Shown here: positions 10,038-19,194 of the stretch, piece after piece | How positions within the stretch are numbered: the stretch's first letter is position 1 | Layout of the letters: every line of letters starts with the position of its first letter | Origin: Leeuwenhoekiella parthenopeia | GTDB taxonomy: Bacteria > Bacteroidota > Bacteroidia > Flavobacteriales > Flavobacteriaceae | Assembly: GCF_020782115.1 (NCBI RefSeq) | Contig: NZ_JAJGMW010000004.1 | Coordinates: 186,001 to 250,000, forward strand | Length of the DNA stretch: 64,000 bases | Direction of reading: 5' to 3' | Made by a program: the position numbers and the translations under genes | Notes under the pieces: generated by a model | Told to the model about the DNA's origin: nothing | What the model saw: only the letters and a program-made list of their open reading frames with translations | Databases searched by the model: none

Positions 10038-12434
10038 TCACTCTGTTCTCAAGGATTTTACAGGGTTAGCGATTGCGGCTTTAATGGCCTGAAAGCTTAC
10101 GGTAATCAAGGTTATTAAAAGAGCTCCAAATGCAGCAGCTATAAATATCAACGGGGAAATATCGGTTCGATAGGTGAATTTTTGAATCCACTCCTGCATC
10201 AGGTAGAATGCGACCGGTGAGGCGATGAGCAAAGCAATCACAACCAGCAAAACAAAATCTTTAGACAGCAGCAGCCACAGGTTAGCCACGGAAGCACCCA
10301 ACACTTTACGCACGCCTATTTCTTTAGTGCGTTGCGCTGCTACAAACGAAGCTAAGCCAAACAAGCCTAAACAACTGATTACTATGGCAAGCACGGTAAA
10401 TATTTTTGCAAGGCTCGCTACGCGCTCCTCCTCGGCAAACTTTCTGGCATATTCCTGATCTACAAAATCATAACTAAAAGGAGTATTTGGAAAGTTGCGG
10501 GTAAACACCTCTTCAATCTGCGCCAAATTTTCACCCGCACTTTGACCCGGGTTTAAGCGTAAATTCCAGTAGCTGGCGTTGCCGTATTTATCCAGAACAT
10601 AAACAGCCTGCTTTACCGGTTCATAGGGTGACTGTACAACCGCATCTTCCACAACGCCTATCACACGTAAAAGCGTTGGGTTTTCCTCACTTCCCTGACG
10701 AATGATTTTGCCCACAGGATCTTTTAATCCCATATATTTAACTGCAGCTTCATTAAGAAGAATTGCACTGGAATCTGTAGCAAATGCTCTGGAGAAACCC
10801 CGACCTTCCACTACTTTCAGTCCCAAAGTCTCTACATACTCATAAGACACTTCGGTAAAGGCGAAGTCTTCCTGAAAACCTTCGGGTTTACCTTCCCAGT
10901 CGTAGCCGCTTCTGTTAGACCATACATCTGTGCTGGGACTGCTGGAAGTAGCCATCTCCATCACTGCTCCCGAGGTTAAAAACTGCTGACGCATCAAATC
11001 ATCTTTTCCTACGAATTCATAACTCATTACTGGAATTTGAATCAAACCTTCCGTTTGATAACCTATCGGTCTGTTTTTGCTGAATTCAATCTGAGACATC
11101 ACAATAAGCGTCCCAATTATCAGAGCGATTGAAACGCTGAATTGAGTTACTACCAATACCTTTCGAGGTAAGGCAGCCATTTTTCCGGCTTTAAATGTTC
11201 CCTTCAAAACTTTAACAGGTCTAAACGAAGACAGATAAAGAGCAGGGTAACTACCTGAAATAAAAGCAGTAAGACTAATAAATAAAAAAGCTGCAACCCA
11301 GAAGATCGTACTGTTCCAAGGGAAATCTATCGCTTTGCTGGCCAGCTCGTTGAAGCCGTCTAAAAACAGCAGTACCAACCCTAAAGCAATACCAAAAGCA
11401 AAAAATACAACTAGAAAGGATTCGCTGAGAAACTGCCCTATGAGTTGGCTTTTTGAAGAACCGATGGCTTTCCGAATACCTACCTCCATCGCACGCTTTT
11501 CAGATCGTGCGGTACTTAGATTCATAAAATTGATGCAAGCTAACAACAATACAAACGCTCCTATAATGCCAAAAAGCCATACATTTTCTATACGTCCTCC
11601 GCTGGAAATCCCATTCTCAAAATCAGCGTATAAGTGCCATTTTTCCATAGGCCACAGAAAAAATTTTGAGTTAAACTGAACCGAATTCGGGTTTTTTTCC
11701 TGCTTTATGTTTGCTATAGCCTGAGAAACCTGGTTTAAATCTGCCTGCTCTTTTACTTCTACAAAAAGCTGAAAAGAATTATTCCCCCACTGGTCAGCTG
11801 CATTTTTTAACCAGGGTTCAGACACGATGTAGTGTTTCCACGGGATAAAAAAGTCGATAGCGTGAAACGAATTATTATTGGGAATATCCTCATACACCGC
11901 AGTAACCATCATGTTGTCCCGGTCATTCAAATTGATGATTTTACCTAAAGCCGATTCAGTGCCAAAGAGTGCTTTGGCACAAGACTGTGAAATCATAACA
12001 GCATTCTGTTCCTTTAATGGATTAAGCTCTCCTTGGGTAATCTGCAAATCAAGCATTTGGGGAGCCTCTTCTTGAATACTCATTCCGTTTTTATTCACAA
12101 CATTATCTCCCACGCGCAAGGTCATAGACTGTTCCCAGGAAGCCATTACAATGTGTTCAAAATTATCTGCATACTCTTCAGGCAGGACAAACTCAAGCGG
12201 TCTGGATATTGCCACACCCGTATTAGTCTCCCCGTTGTAAGTTTCGGTTTGATAGATTTGGGCAATGCGCTCTTTATTTTTATAATAGGCATTATAATTT
12301 AACTCGTCTGCAACCCAAAGGCCTATCATAAGTGTTACTGCCATTCCCAACGCTAAACCTAAGATGTTGATAACCGAGTAACCCTTGTGCTTGAGTAAGT
12401 TTCGCCAGGCGATTTTGAAATAGTTTTTAAGCAT
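10038..12434 (-). CDS. FtsX/MacB-like ABC transporter permease 5
   Basis: This 798-residue permease is the first of the five in transcription order, 87 bases downstream of the ATPase gene. It has the usual order: helix 1 (LNILGLALGMAVTLMIGLW), a periplasmic domain, an FtsX core at about 285-410 with RAMEVGIRKAIGSS, a middle helix (VVTQFSVSIALIIGTLIV), a second periplasmic domain, and a final core with QRTKEIGVRKVLGAS ending NPVKSLRTE. The start is supported by the MLKNYFKIAWRNLL motif shared with permease 4. The gap before it lacks the hexamer tract seen before the later copies, consistent with being the ancestral member. Confidence 0.9.
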   Translation of the reverse strand: MLKNYFKIAWRNLLKHKGYSVINILGLALGMAVTLMIGLWVADELNYNAYYKNKERIAQIYQTETYNGETNTGVAISRPLEFVLPEEYADNFEHIVMASWEQSMTLRVGDNVVNKNGMSIQEEAPQMLDLQITQGELNPLKEQNAVMISQSCAKALFGTESALGKIINLNDRDNMMVTAVYEDIPNNNSFHAIDFFIPWKHYIVSEPWLKNAADQWGNNSFQLFVEVKEQADLNQVSQAIANIKQEKNPNSVQFNSKFFLWPMEKWHLYADFENGISSGGRIENVWLFGIIGAFVLLLACINFMNLSTARSEKRAMEVGIRKAIGSSKSQLIGQFLSESFLVVFFAFGIALGLVLLFLDGFNELASKAIDFPWNSTIFWVAAFLFISLTAFISGSYPALYLSSFRPVKVLKGTFKAGKMAALPRKVLVVTQFSVSIALIIGTLIVMSQIEFSKNRPIGYQTEGLIQIPVMSYEFVGKDDLMRQQFLTSGAVMEMATSSSPSTDVWSNRSGYDWEGKPEGFQEDFAFTEVSYEYVETLGLKVVEGRGFSRAFATDSSAILLNEAAVKYMGLKDPVGKIIRQGSEENPTLLRVIGVVEDAVVQSPYEPVKQAVYVLDKYGNASYWNLRLNPGQSAGENLAQIEEVFTRNFPNTPFSYDFVDQEYARKFAEEERVASLAKIFTVLAIVISCLGLFGLASFVAAQRTKEIGVRKVLGASVANLWLLLSKDFVLLVVIALLIASPVAFYLMQEWIQKFTYRTDISPLIFIAAAFGALLITLITVSFQAIKAAIANPVKSLRTE

Positions 12435-12521
12435 AGCTTTAAGAAATTTGGGAGTGATGAAGTCCCGTTTTTGATTGATTGTTTCGGCTGCTGCCGATTG
12501 ATGAATGAATCCCCTGAAATC

Positions 12522-13226
12522 TTAAACCTCTAAGGTTTTGCTTTTGTATTCTGAAAGTACATTTTCGGTGACCTTCTGACCGTCTAGCATCCTGATGATG
12601 CGGTGGCTATACTTGGCGTCGTGCTCGCTGTGCGTCACCATAATGATGGTCGTGCCGGCTTCGTTGAGTTCGGTAAGCAAATCCATCACCTCGTTACCGT
12701 TGCTGCTGTCCAGGTTACCCGTAGGTTCATCGGCAAGTATAAGCTTGGGATTGTTAACTACGGCCCGGGCTACGGCCACACGCTGCTGCTGCCCTCCCGA
12801 TAATTGCTGCGGAAAGTGCTTGCGGCGGTGCATGATTTGCATTTTTTCGAGCACCTCGTCTACCCGCTTTTTGCGCTCGGCTGGTTTAACGCCGGTATAA
12901 ATCAACGGAAGCTCTACATTTTCAAAAACCGTGAGTTCGTCAATCAGGTTAAAGCTTTGAAAAACAAACCCGATGTTGTGCTTGCGCAAATCGGCCCGCT
13001 TGCGTTCGTTAAAACCGGCTACTTCAATACCGTTGAAGATAAAGCTGCCGCCATCCGGGTCATCCAGCAATCCAAGAATATTGAGCAAAGTCGATTTACC
13101 GCAGCCCGAAGGACCCATTACGGCTACAAATTCGCCTTCCTGCACCTGAAAAGACAGTTTATTGAGGGCGATGGTGCGCACCTCTTCGGTGGCGTAATAC
13201 TTTTCTAAGTCTGTTATTTTGATCAT
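12522..13226 (-). CDS. ABC transporter ATPase, LolD/MacB type
   Basis: This 234-residue nucleotide-binding subunit has Walker A GPSGCGKST at 38-46, the Q-loop FVFQSFNLI near 88-96, the ABC signature LSGGQQQR at 142-149, and Walker B LILADE at 162-167 with the catalytic Glu at 167. The H-loop lies in MVTHSEHDAKYSHRI. It belongs to the MJ0796/LolD/MacB clade that energises FtsX-type permeases by mechanotransmission. It is the only ATPase in this stretch, so one ATPase may serve five permeases. It lies between the adaptor (54-base gap) and permease 5 in the same orientation. Confidence 0.95.
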   Translation of the reverse strand: MIKITDLEKYYATEEVRTIALNKLSFQVQEGEFVAVMGPSGCGKSTLLNILGLLDDPDGGSFIFNGIEVAGFNERKRADLRKHNIGFVFQSFNLIDELTVFENVELPLIYTGVKPAERKKRVDEVLEKMQIMHRRKHFPQQLSGGQQQRVAVARAVVNNPKLILADEPTGNLDSSNGNEVMDLLTELNEAGTTIIMVTHSEHDAKYSHRIIRMLDGQKVTENVLSEYKSKTLEV

Positions 13227-13280
13227 CTAAGAAAGGATTAGGTTTATAAATGCTAAGAGTAGTGTTGTCATATTTTTGTT

Positions 13281-14552
13281 TTAATCCTGAAGTACCAGTT
13301 CCTGCACTTCATCATAATTATCGTAACTGCTGGTGATCACGCGGTCTCCCGGCTCCAGGCCACTTAAAACCTCGTAATATTCGGTGTTCTGGCTGCCCAG
13401 CGAAATGTCTGCTTTATAGGCAGTGTTTCCGTCTTCGCTCACTTTAAAAATCCAGTTGCCGCCGGTTTCCTGAAAGAATCCGCCTTTGGGGATGAGCAAA
13501 GCCTGTTTTTCCTGACTCAGCGCCACCCGTATTTGCAGGGTTTGACCGCGGCGTATCCCTTCGGGCACATCCGATTCAAATTCCATATCTACCTGAAATC
13601 TTCCGTTTGTTACCTGAGTAAAGACCTTTTTGATGACCAGTGTATAGCTTTTTCCGTCGAAATCAAAAGAGCCTTTTTGCCCGGTATAGATTCGGGAAAT
13701 GTAATGCTCGTCAATATCCACACGCACTTTATAGCCGCTCAACACGTCTATCTGCCCCAGGCGCTCGCCTTTGTTTTTAGACTGACCTATTTCGGCATCA
13801 AGCGAAGTAAGCTGCCCGTCTACCGGCGCCCGCACCACGAGGTCCGCCACTTTACGACGCATCAATTCCAGAGCGTTCTGCGTACGTGAATACGAACTGG
13901 AAACCTGATTTTTCTCCTGCTTCACCGCAATTGAATCCTGAGCCAGAATCTGTTCGGCCAGCTGCATACGCTCTTTCTGATAATTGTAATCATTTTCAGA
14001 TTTGATCAGATCCTGACGCGCAATCGCGTCTTTGTTGTAGAGCTTTTTGTTGAGTTCGTACACCCGTTTCGCTTCGATGAGGCTGTTTTCCACATCGGTG
14101 TACTGGTTGAGTTTTACGATGGTATTTTGACGCGCGGCGTTCTGCGAAATCTGCATTTGCGTCAATAAATTGTACACCTGCGTTTCCTGATTCACCAGGC
14201 TCAGCTCGAGATCGGTATTGGACAGGCGTAAAATGGGTTCGCCTTTTTTCATCACCGCGCCGTCTTCCACAAACTTTTCTTCAACCCTTCCGCCCTCAAG
14301 CACATCGAGGTAAATGGTGGTAATGGGCATCACTACCCCGTTTACCGGAATGTTTTCCTGAAACACATCTTGTTTTACTGTCGCGATGCTCAGACGTTCT
14401 TTTTGAACGTTGAGTTTTGAGGTTCCGGTGGTGGAAAGAATCACAAAAACAATTAAAGCTGCAAGGGCAATACCGCCTGCGATCATGAGTATTTTCTGTG
14501 TGGTAAAACGTTTCTTTTCTAAAGGGATGTCCATAAAAATTTTTGTTTGCAC
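13281..14552 (-). CDS. Periplasmic adaptor (membrane fusion) protein, HlyD/MacA type
   Basis: This 423-residue protein has a short cytoplasmic tail, one N-terminal membrane helix (about 21-41), and a periplasmic part. That part contains a lipoyl/barrel-sandwich half (VNGVVMPITTIYLDVLEGG...), a long alpha-helical hairpin (about 115-220, rich in Q, N, K and E), the second lipoyl half (LVVRAPVDGQLTSLDAEIGQ), and beta-barrel and membrane-proximal domains. Adaptors of this class bridge an inner-membrane ABC complex to the outer membrane or the lipid layer. It is the first gene of the minus-strand export operon, facing the two-component regulator. The start at 14552 is supported by a -7-like TAGTTTTG box about 24 bases upstream. 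Confidence 0.92.
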   Translation of the reverse strand: MQTKIFMDIPLEKKRFTTQKILMIAGGIALAALIVFVILSTTGTSKLNVQKERLSIATVKQDVFQENIPVNGVVMPITTIYLDVLEGGRVEEKFVEDGAVMKKGEPILRLSNTDLELSLVNQETQVYNLLTQMQISQNAARQNTIVKLNQYTDVENSLIEAKRVYELNKKLYNKDAIARQDLIKSENDYNYQKERMQLAEQILAQDSIAVKQEKNQVSSSYSRTQNALELMRRKVADLVVRAPVDGQLTSLDAEIGQSKNKGERLGQIDVLSGYKVRVDIDEHYISRIYTGQKGSFDFDGKSYTLVIKKVFTQVTNGRFQVDMEFESDVPEGIRRGQTLQIRVALSQEKQALLIPKGGFFQETGGNWIFKVSEDGNTAYKADISLGSQNTEYYEVLSGLEPGDRVITSSYDNYDEVQELVLQD

Positions 14553-14563
14553 TTAGTTACAAA

Positions 14564-14583
14564 GCAATATTGTGCCAAAACTA
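14564..14583 (-). promoter_or_regulatory. Candidate overlapping promoters of the export operon
   Basis: On the minus strand TAGTTTTG (14583-14576) matches the Bacteroidota -7 consensus TAnnTTTG. It has no clear -33 partner and would give a leader of about 20 bases. Overlapping it is TTGGCACAATATTGC (14578-14564), which resembles a sigma-54 -24/-12 element, but its GG and GC are nine bases apart instead of ten. The divergent regulator is sigma-54-type, so the imperfect element is notable but unproven. Confidence 0.35.
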
Positions 14584-14629
14584 TAAGTTATTGATTATTA
14601 ATTATTTAAAAATAATACGCTTAATCAAA

Positions 14630-14672
14630 GTGTTCGGTTTTGATACACTTCATGTACGCTTCCGATACACTT
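14630..14672. promoter_or_regulatory. Tandem 21-bp direct repeat, candidate response-regulator binding sites
   Basis: Two 21-base copies at 14630-14650 and 14652-14672 begin TGTTCGG/TGTACGC and both end GATACACTT. They are 22 bases apart, about two helical turns. Each is partly dyad-symmetric (GTGT...ACAC). They lie in the divergent gap, upstream of both the export operon and the regulator, where an NtrC-type activator site is expected. Confidence 0.5.
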
Positions 14673-14740
14673 TTGGCACAGCCAAAAATTAGCCGCTTTC
14701 TGGCCGTTACTCAAAAACCGAAAATTGTAATATTGTAGCT

Positions 14741-16087
14741 ATGCAACTCAAAGACGCCCACATACTGGTCATTGACGATGATGAAGATGTACTTACCGCG
14801 CTTCGTCTTTTGCTCAAGCCTCAGGTAAAACTGGTTGTGGTTGAAAAAAATCCCAACGCCCTGCAGGCTATTCTGAGCAAACAGGATTTTGACGTGGTGA
14901 TTCTCGATATGAATTACAACGGACTCGTAAATACCGGTAACGAAGGGATTTTTTGGCTCAACAAAATCAAGTCGCTAAAACCTGAAATTGCCGTGATGCT
15001 TATTACGGCCTACGGTGATATCGATCTGGCCATTCGATCACTTAAAGAAGGAGCGTCTGATTTTTTGGTCAAGCCCTGGAAGAATGAAAAACTGCTGGAG
15101 TCTATTGCTGAAATTTTAGCCAAAAAGAAAAAAGCGGGAAGTCCAAAAATTAAACTCGACTCGGAAACCAAAATTATAGGTGATAGCGAACCCATGCAGG
15201 AGGTTTTTGTAAAGCTGAAAAAAGTGGCGCCTACTGATGCCAATATTTTGATTTTGGGCGAAAACGGAACCGGGAAAGACCTGATTGCACGCTCTATTCA
15301 CGAAAATTCACTGCGTAAAAACAAGCCTTTTGTAAAAGTAGATGTAGGTGCCCTGACTGAAAGTCTCTTTGAAAGTGAACTCTTCGGGTACAAAAAAGGA
15401 GCCTTTACCGATGCGCGTGAAGACCGCAAAGGCCGTTTTGAAACTGCAGATGGGGGCACGCTGTTTTTGGATGAAATAGGAAACATCAGCCTGCGGCAAC
15501 AGGCGCGTTTACTCACCGTTTTACAGAATCGCCAGGTAACACCGCTAGGCTCTAATGAACCTGTAAACGTAGACATCCGGCTTATTTGCGCAACCAACCT
15601 GAGCCTGAAAGATCTGGCAGATGAAGGCAAATTCCGGAAAGATTTGATTTACCGCATCAACACGGTTGATTTGATGATTCCGCCGCTGCGGGATCGCGGT
15701 ACAGACCTGAGCCTGCTGGCCCAGTATTTTGTAAAGCTGTATGCCGAAAAATACGGCAAGGCAAGCTTCAGCCTGGATCCCGGCTTCATCAAAAAATTGA
15801 AAGAACACAGCTTTCCGGGCAACGTTCGCGAACTGCAATATGCTCTGGAACGTGCTGTGATTATGGCCGAAGCTTCGGTTTTGGTAGCCGAAGATTTAGC
15901 CTTTTCGCCCATAGAACAGCAATCGGAAACCGAGCATAAACTCAAGACCACCAACCTGGATGCGGTAGAAAAAAATACCATCCTCAAGGTGATTGAAAAG
16001 AATAAGGGCAACATTTCCAAATCGGCTAAAGAACTGGGCATTACCCGTACCGCCCTCTACCGCAGACTCAATAAATATGATCTATAA
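14741..16087 (+). CDS. Sigma-54-dependent response regulator, NtrC/AtoC family
   Basis: This 448-residue regulator has three domains. The receiver domain has an acidic pocket D12-D14 and the predicted phospho-acceptor D56 in VVILDMN. The AAA+ domain has Walker A GENGTGKD at 173-180, and its sigma-54 contact loop reads GAFTDA at 220-225 where GAFTGA is canonical; to my knowledge this is a common Bacteroidota variant. Walker B-like GGTLFLDEI follows. The C-terminal Fis-type helix-turn-helix reads ISKSAKELGITRTALYRRL. It is divergent from the export operon and overlaps the kinase gene by 11 bases. By analogy with other NtrC-type systems it probably activates the adaptor-ATPase-permease genes. 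Confidence 0.95.
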   Translation: MQLKDAHILVIDDDEDVLTALRLLLKPQVKLVVVEKNPNALQAILSKQDFDVVILDMNYNGLVNTGNEGIFWLNKIKSLKPEIAVMLITAYGDIDLAIRSLKEGASDFLVKPWKNEKLLESIAEILAKKKKAGSPKIKLDSETKIIGDSEPMQEVFVKLKKVAPTDANILILGENGTGKDLIARSIHENSLRKNKPFVKVDVGALTESLFESELFGYKKGAFTDAREDRKGRFETADGGTLFLDEIGNISLRQQARLLTVLQNRQVTPLGSNEPVNVDIRLICATNLSLKDLADEGKFRKDLIYRINTVDLMIPPLRDRGTDLSLLAQYFVKLYAEKYGKASFSLDPGFIKKLKEHSFPGNVRELQYALERAVIMAEASVLVAEDLAFSPIEQQSETEHKLKTTNLDAVEKNTILKVIEKNKGNISKSAKELGITRTALYRRLNKYDL

Positions 16088-17420
16088 AAGCTACATCGCC
16101 GGCCTTTTGCTGCGGGTGTTGCTTTTACTGGCCGCACTTACGGGCATCGCCTGGGGAATAGTCAACACGAGTCTGCTTTTTTCGCTGATTGGCGGCGGTA
16201 TTACGCTGATCATTCTGTACGACCTATACCGCTATTTGATACGGCGCTTTGTCGCGATTGATGACTTTTTTGAGGCTGTAAAATACCGGGATTTCTCCCG
16301 CTGGTTTTCCGAAAAACACGGGCCGCAGGATTTACGCAACCTGCACAGGGGCTTTAATAACGTCAACAAGACCATCAAAGCCATCAACAACGAGCGGCAG
16401 GCGCAGTTTGTGTACCTGCAGAAAATTCTCGAAATGGTTGAAGTGGGCATCATCGCCTACAATCTGGATACCGGCGAAGTGCTGTGGGTCAACGAGTCGC
16501 TGCTTAACACGCTCGATTTGCCCACTTTTAAAAACATAGGTTTTGTCGAAAAGCGCAGACCGCAATTGTACACTGAATTGTTTGACACCTACCGTACCGA
16601 AGCGGTATCGGTTAACCTCAGCCTGCGTAACGAACAGTTAAAAGTGCTGATTTCCGAAACGGTTTTTCAGCTGGAAGAAGATGCGTTTAAGCTCGTGGTG
16701 CTTCAGAATATTGAAAATACGCTCAACCAAAACGAGTCTGACGCCTGGAAAAAACTCCTGAGTGTGATGACCCACGAGATTATGAACAGCATTGCGCCCA
16801 TCTCGTCGCTCGCCGAAACGTTACAAAACCACATTCAAAACAACCAGCAAAATGCAGAATTACATCCGCTGGAATTGGATGACCTCAACGCGGGCATCAG
16901 CAGTATTAAAAAACGTAGCGAAGGCCTAATGAAATTCGCCAAAACCTACCGCAGCCTGAGTAAAGTAACGCATCTCAATCTGGAAACGGTTAAGGTAAAT
17001 GAACTCTTTAAAAGCATCAGCGACCTCATGCAACCTTCACTGGCTGATAAGCCGGTGGCACTTCATTTTAAAACCGAAAATCCGGAAATGGCTTTCGAGA
17101 TTGACAGCTATCTCATTGAGCAGGTTTTGATCAACCTGATCCTGAATGCGATTGATGCGACGCAGGAGGTCGAAAAACCAAAGATCGTGGTAACGTCTTC
17201 TCAAAACAGTAAGGGCAGGGTGCAAATAAAAGTACGCGACAACGGCGGCGGCATACCCGAAGAAATACGGGAAAGTATTTTTATTCCGTTTTTTAGCACC
17301 AAAAAAACCGGAAGCGGCATTGGTCTCAGCCTCAGCAAGCAGATTATGACCCTGCATAAAGGTAAAATTCAGCTTAAAAGCGATGCTGAAAGGGGAACGG
17401 AGTTTACGCTGCAGTTTTAA
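16077..17420 (+). CDS. Sensor histidine kinase partner of the sigma-54 regulator
   Basis: I chose the ATG at 16077, overlapping the regulator's stop, because it begins directly with a hydrophobic helix; the longer frame from 15993 would read through the regulator's 3' end. The 447-residue protein has two N-terminal helices (about 8-30 and 33-54), a linker and a PAS-like region (about 112-215). The H-box is MTHEIMNS with H233. The N-box is [10 protein letters not shown], the G boxes are DNGGGIPEE and [11 protein letters not shown], and the C-terminus is EFTLQF. It is a membrane-bound NtrB/AtoS-like kinase with almost no periplasmic loop, so it may sense a membrane or cytoplasmic signal. Decayed copies of its 3' end occur at 21401-21463 and 23575-23697. 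Confidence 0.93.
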   Translation: MIYKSYIAGLLLRVLLLLAALTGIAWGIVNTSLLFSLIGGGITLIILYDLYRYLIRRFVAIDDFFEAVKYRDFSRWFSEKHGPQDLRNLHRGFNNVNKTIKAINNERQAQFVYLQKILEMVEVGIIAYNLDTGEVLWVNESLLNTLDLPTFKNIGFVEKRRPQLYTELFDTYRTEAVSVNLSLRNEQLKVLISETVFQLEEDAFKLVVLQNIENTLNQNESDAWKKLLSVMTHEIMNSIAPISSLAETLQNHIQNNQQNAELHPLELDDLNAGISSIKKRSEGLMKFAKTYRSLSKVTHLNLETVKVNELFKSISDLMQPSLADKPVALHFKTENPEMAFEIDSYLIEQVLINLILNAIDATQEVEKPKIVVTSSQNSKGRVQIKVRDNGGGIPEEIRESIFIPFFSTKKTGSGIGLSLSKQIMTLHKGKIQLKSDAERGTEFTLQF

Positions 17421-17438
17421 AGTCCGAGGACTAAAAAC

Positions 17439-18269
17439 CTATTTATCTTTATCCTGTTCTTCCAGTTTATCGTCTTTCCAAATACCGCTGGCGATTACTT
17501 CACCATCCTTACCATAAAAAACGCCCTCCCCGTTACGGAGGTCGTCTTTCCACTCACCCGTGAATTTTTCGCCGTTAGGCCAATAATAGGTACCCATACC
17601 GCTGCGCATATCATTTACATAATTCCCTTCATAATGCTCCCCATCTATCCAATAAAACGTGCCTTTACCGTGTCGCATTCCATTGCGCCATTCCCCTTCG
17701 TAGCGGCTACCGGTATCGAGAATGGCAATTCCCAATCCGTTAGCTTTTTTGTTTTTTACCTCGCCCACATAATGCAGTCTGTTTCCTTTTTTGCTCTTAA
17801 AAGTCAGGTATTCACCAAAGACTTTTTGCTGCATTTGCATTCTGATATTCTTGAGTTCCAGTTGGGCTTTAGTCAGGGCAAAGTTCAGAGAATCTACCTC
17901 CTGCAATTCTATATCCTCATTTTTTGTAAGCGTTGTATCTGTAACAGTATTGAGCGATTTCTTGTTTTTAGTGTAGCGCAATTGATTGTCCAGGTCGAGG
18001 ATTTTTGTGGAAATCTTCCGCCGCAATTCCCTTTCAAGCCCTACACTTTCGGGTAAGTTGTCGTAGGCGCTTTGTGCCTCTTCATACGATCCCGCTAGAA
18101 GCAACGAATCTGCACGGGCAATCTCGTTGCGCTGCTCAACAGAAAATCCCAGGGTATCTGCATCCCCTTCTGTTTCAGCATTACTTTTAAGATGTTGATT
18201 TTCTATGAATAGATACACAGCTACTGCCGTGACAATACCTGTGAGTATATAGGGTAAAATCTTTTTCAT
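17439..18269 (-). CDS. MORN-repeat protein with N-terminal membrane anchor
   Basis: This 276-residue protein has an N-terminal helix (about 4-21) and a charged, helical middle region (about 40-165). The C-terminal half holds four to five MORN-type repeats of about 23 residues, for example RYEGEWRNGMRHGKGTFYW and HYEGNYVNDMRSGMGTYYW. MORN repeats form extended beta-hairpin ribbons, often linked to membranes; no enzymatic activity can be assigned. It is convergent with the kinase gene (18-base gap) and last in a run of three minus-strand genes. The helical middle may be a coiled coil. Confidence 0.8.
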   Translation of the reverse strand: MKKILPYILTGIVTAVAVYLFIENQHLKSNAETEGDADTLGFSVEQRNEIARADSLLLAGSYEEAQSAYDNLPESVGLERELRRKISTKILDLDNQLRYTKNKKSLNTVTDTTLTKNEDIELQEVDSLNFALTKAQLELKNIRMQMQQKVFGEYLTFKSKKGNRLHYVGEVKNKKANGLGIAILDTGSRYEGEWRNGMRHGKGTFYWIDGEHYEGNYVNDMRSGMGTYYWPNGEKFTGEWKDDLRNGEGVFYGKDGEVIASGIWKDDKLEEQDKDK

Positions 18270-18345
18270 AAGTTCACTAAACTTTTTAGTAAGACAGATC
18301 GGTTTAAGCTACCGTTCCGTTACAGCTTATTAAAACTTCTGTATT

Positions 18346-19185
18346 CTAGTCTCTAAAATGTACAGAAGGTAGTTTGTTCTTAACCTTGCGTAGATCTGGT
18401 GAGAAATACATGTGAATTCTAAAGGTATAATTCTGGTTATAAACAGAACCGTCATCAAGGGTTTGGCCAAAACTGTACATAAATCCGGCAGCTACAGTTA
18501 GTCTTGGATTTATGATATAGCCTAAAGTTGTATTGAGCCGTACATCTTCTAATGGACTGTCAATAACCTGTTTTCCGCTTTGTAAGATCACCTCTGATTC
18601 CGGAGCTACGTATAGCGCGCCCGGCTGCAGACTGGGCTTGTTTAAAGGCACTTTGAGTCTAAACATATAGCGGTACCGATTCCTGAAAATATATTCATCC
18701 TCTTCACCAAAACTTTTTGACCATCGGTGTTCAATGCGTATCCTGTGATAGGCCATAGCGTTATAAACCGGCATCGCAAACTGGTATTGATGCCATATTC
18801 GGTATTCCGGCAATAAATCAGGGCCTTCGCTGTCAGGATCTGTATTGAAATTAAGTCGCAAAACTCCACCCAGGGCAAAATTGGTTTTCTTATCGTAAAT
18901 GTACCCAATGGCGTGCCTGTTGTAAATCTGGCCAATTTGACCCACATAGGGAGTACCGGCTGTCTCCTCAAATCTAAGATGCGTTTGCGCGATCCAGAAC
19001 AAGCGTTTTGAGATGCGTATGTTGCCATACGTATTAAACCAGAATTTCCTCTTGACGTCTTTATACTTAGACTCTCTGGTTTCTGCTTCAGAGTCCATGT
19101 CAGGACTATCCTGACTCCTGACGGGATTAACAAAGGCCAGAGTGAGTGCTAACAAGAAAGGTAAAATGATCTTTTGTGAGGGCAT
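18346..19185 (-). CDS. DUF2490-like outer-membrane beta-barrel protein
   Basis: This 279-residue protein has a signal peptide (LPFLLALTLAFVNPVRSQD, predicted cut after about residue 24). The rest is rich in alternating aromatic residues (FWFNTYGNIRISKRLFWIAQTHLRFEE..., RIRIEHRWSKSF, RNRYRYMFRLKVPL), typical of a small beta-barrel. The length and the IEHRW...RYRYMFRL region match my recollection of the DUF2490 family, of unknown function. It starts nine bases after the stop of the 653-residue gene and is probably co-transcribed with it. Confidence 0.7.
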   Translation of the reverse strand: MPSQKIILPFLLALTLAFVNPVRSQDSPDMDSEAETRESKYKDVKRKFWFNTYGNIRISKRLFWIAQTHLRFEETAGTPYVGQIGQIYNRHAIGYIYDKKTNFALGGVLRLNFNTDPDSEGPDLLPEYRIWHQYQFAMPVYNAMAYHRIRIEHRWSKSFGEEDEYIFRNRYRYMFRLKVPLNKPSLQPGALYVAPESEVILQSGKQVIDSPLEDVRLNTTLGYIINPRLTVAAGFMYSFGQTLDDGSVYNQNYTFRIHMYFSPDLRKVKNKLPSVHFRD

Positions 19186-19194
19186 AGCTGGTCT

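Noticed and set aside
14657-14690. Sigma-54 promoter on the plus strand at TTTTGGCACAGCC
   Set aside because: No TTGC element lies at the required distance downstream.
15993-16076. Longer start of the histidine kinase
   Set aside because: The extra 28 codons overlap the end of the response regulator in another frame; the ATG at 16077 directly begins the first membrane helix.
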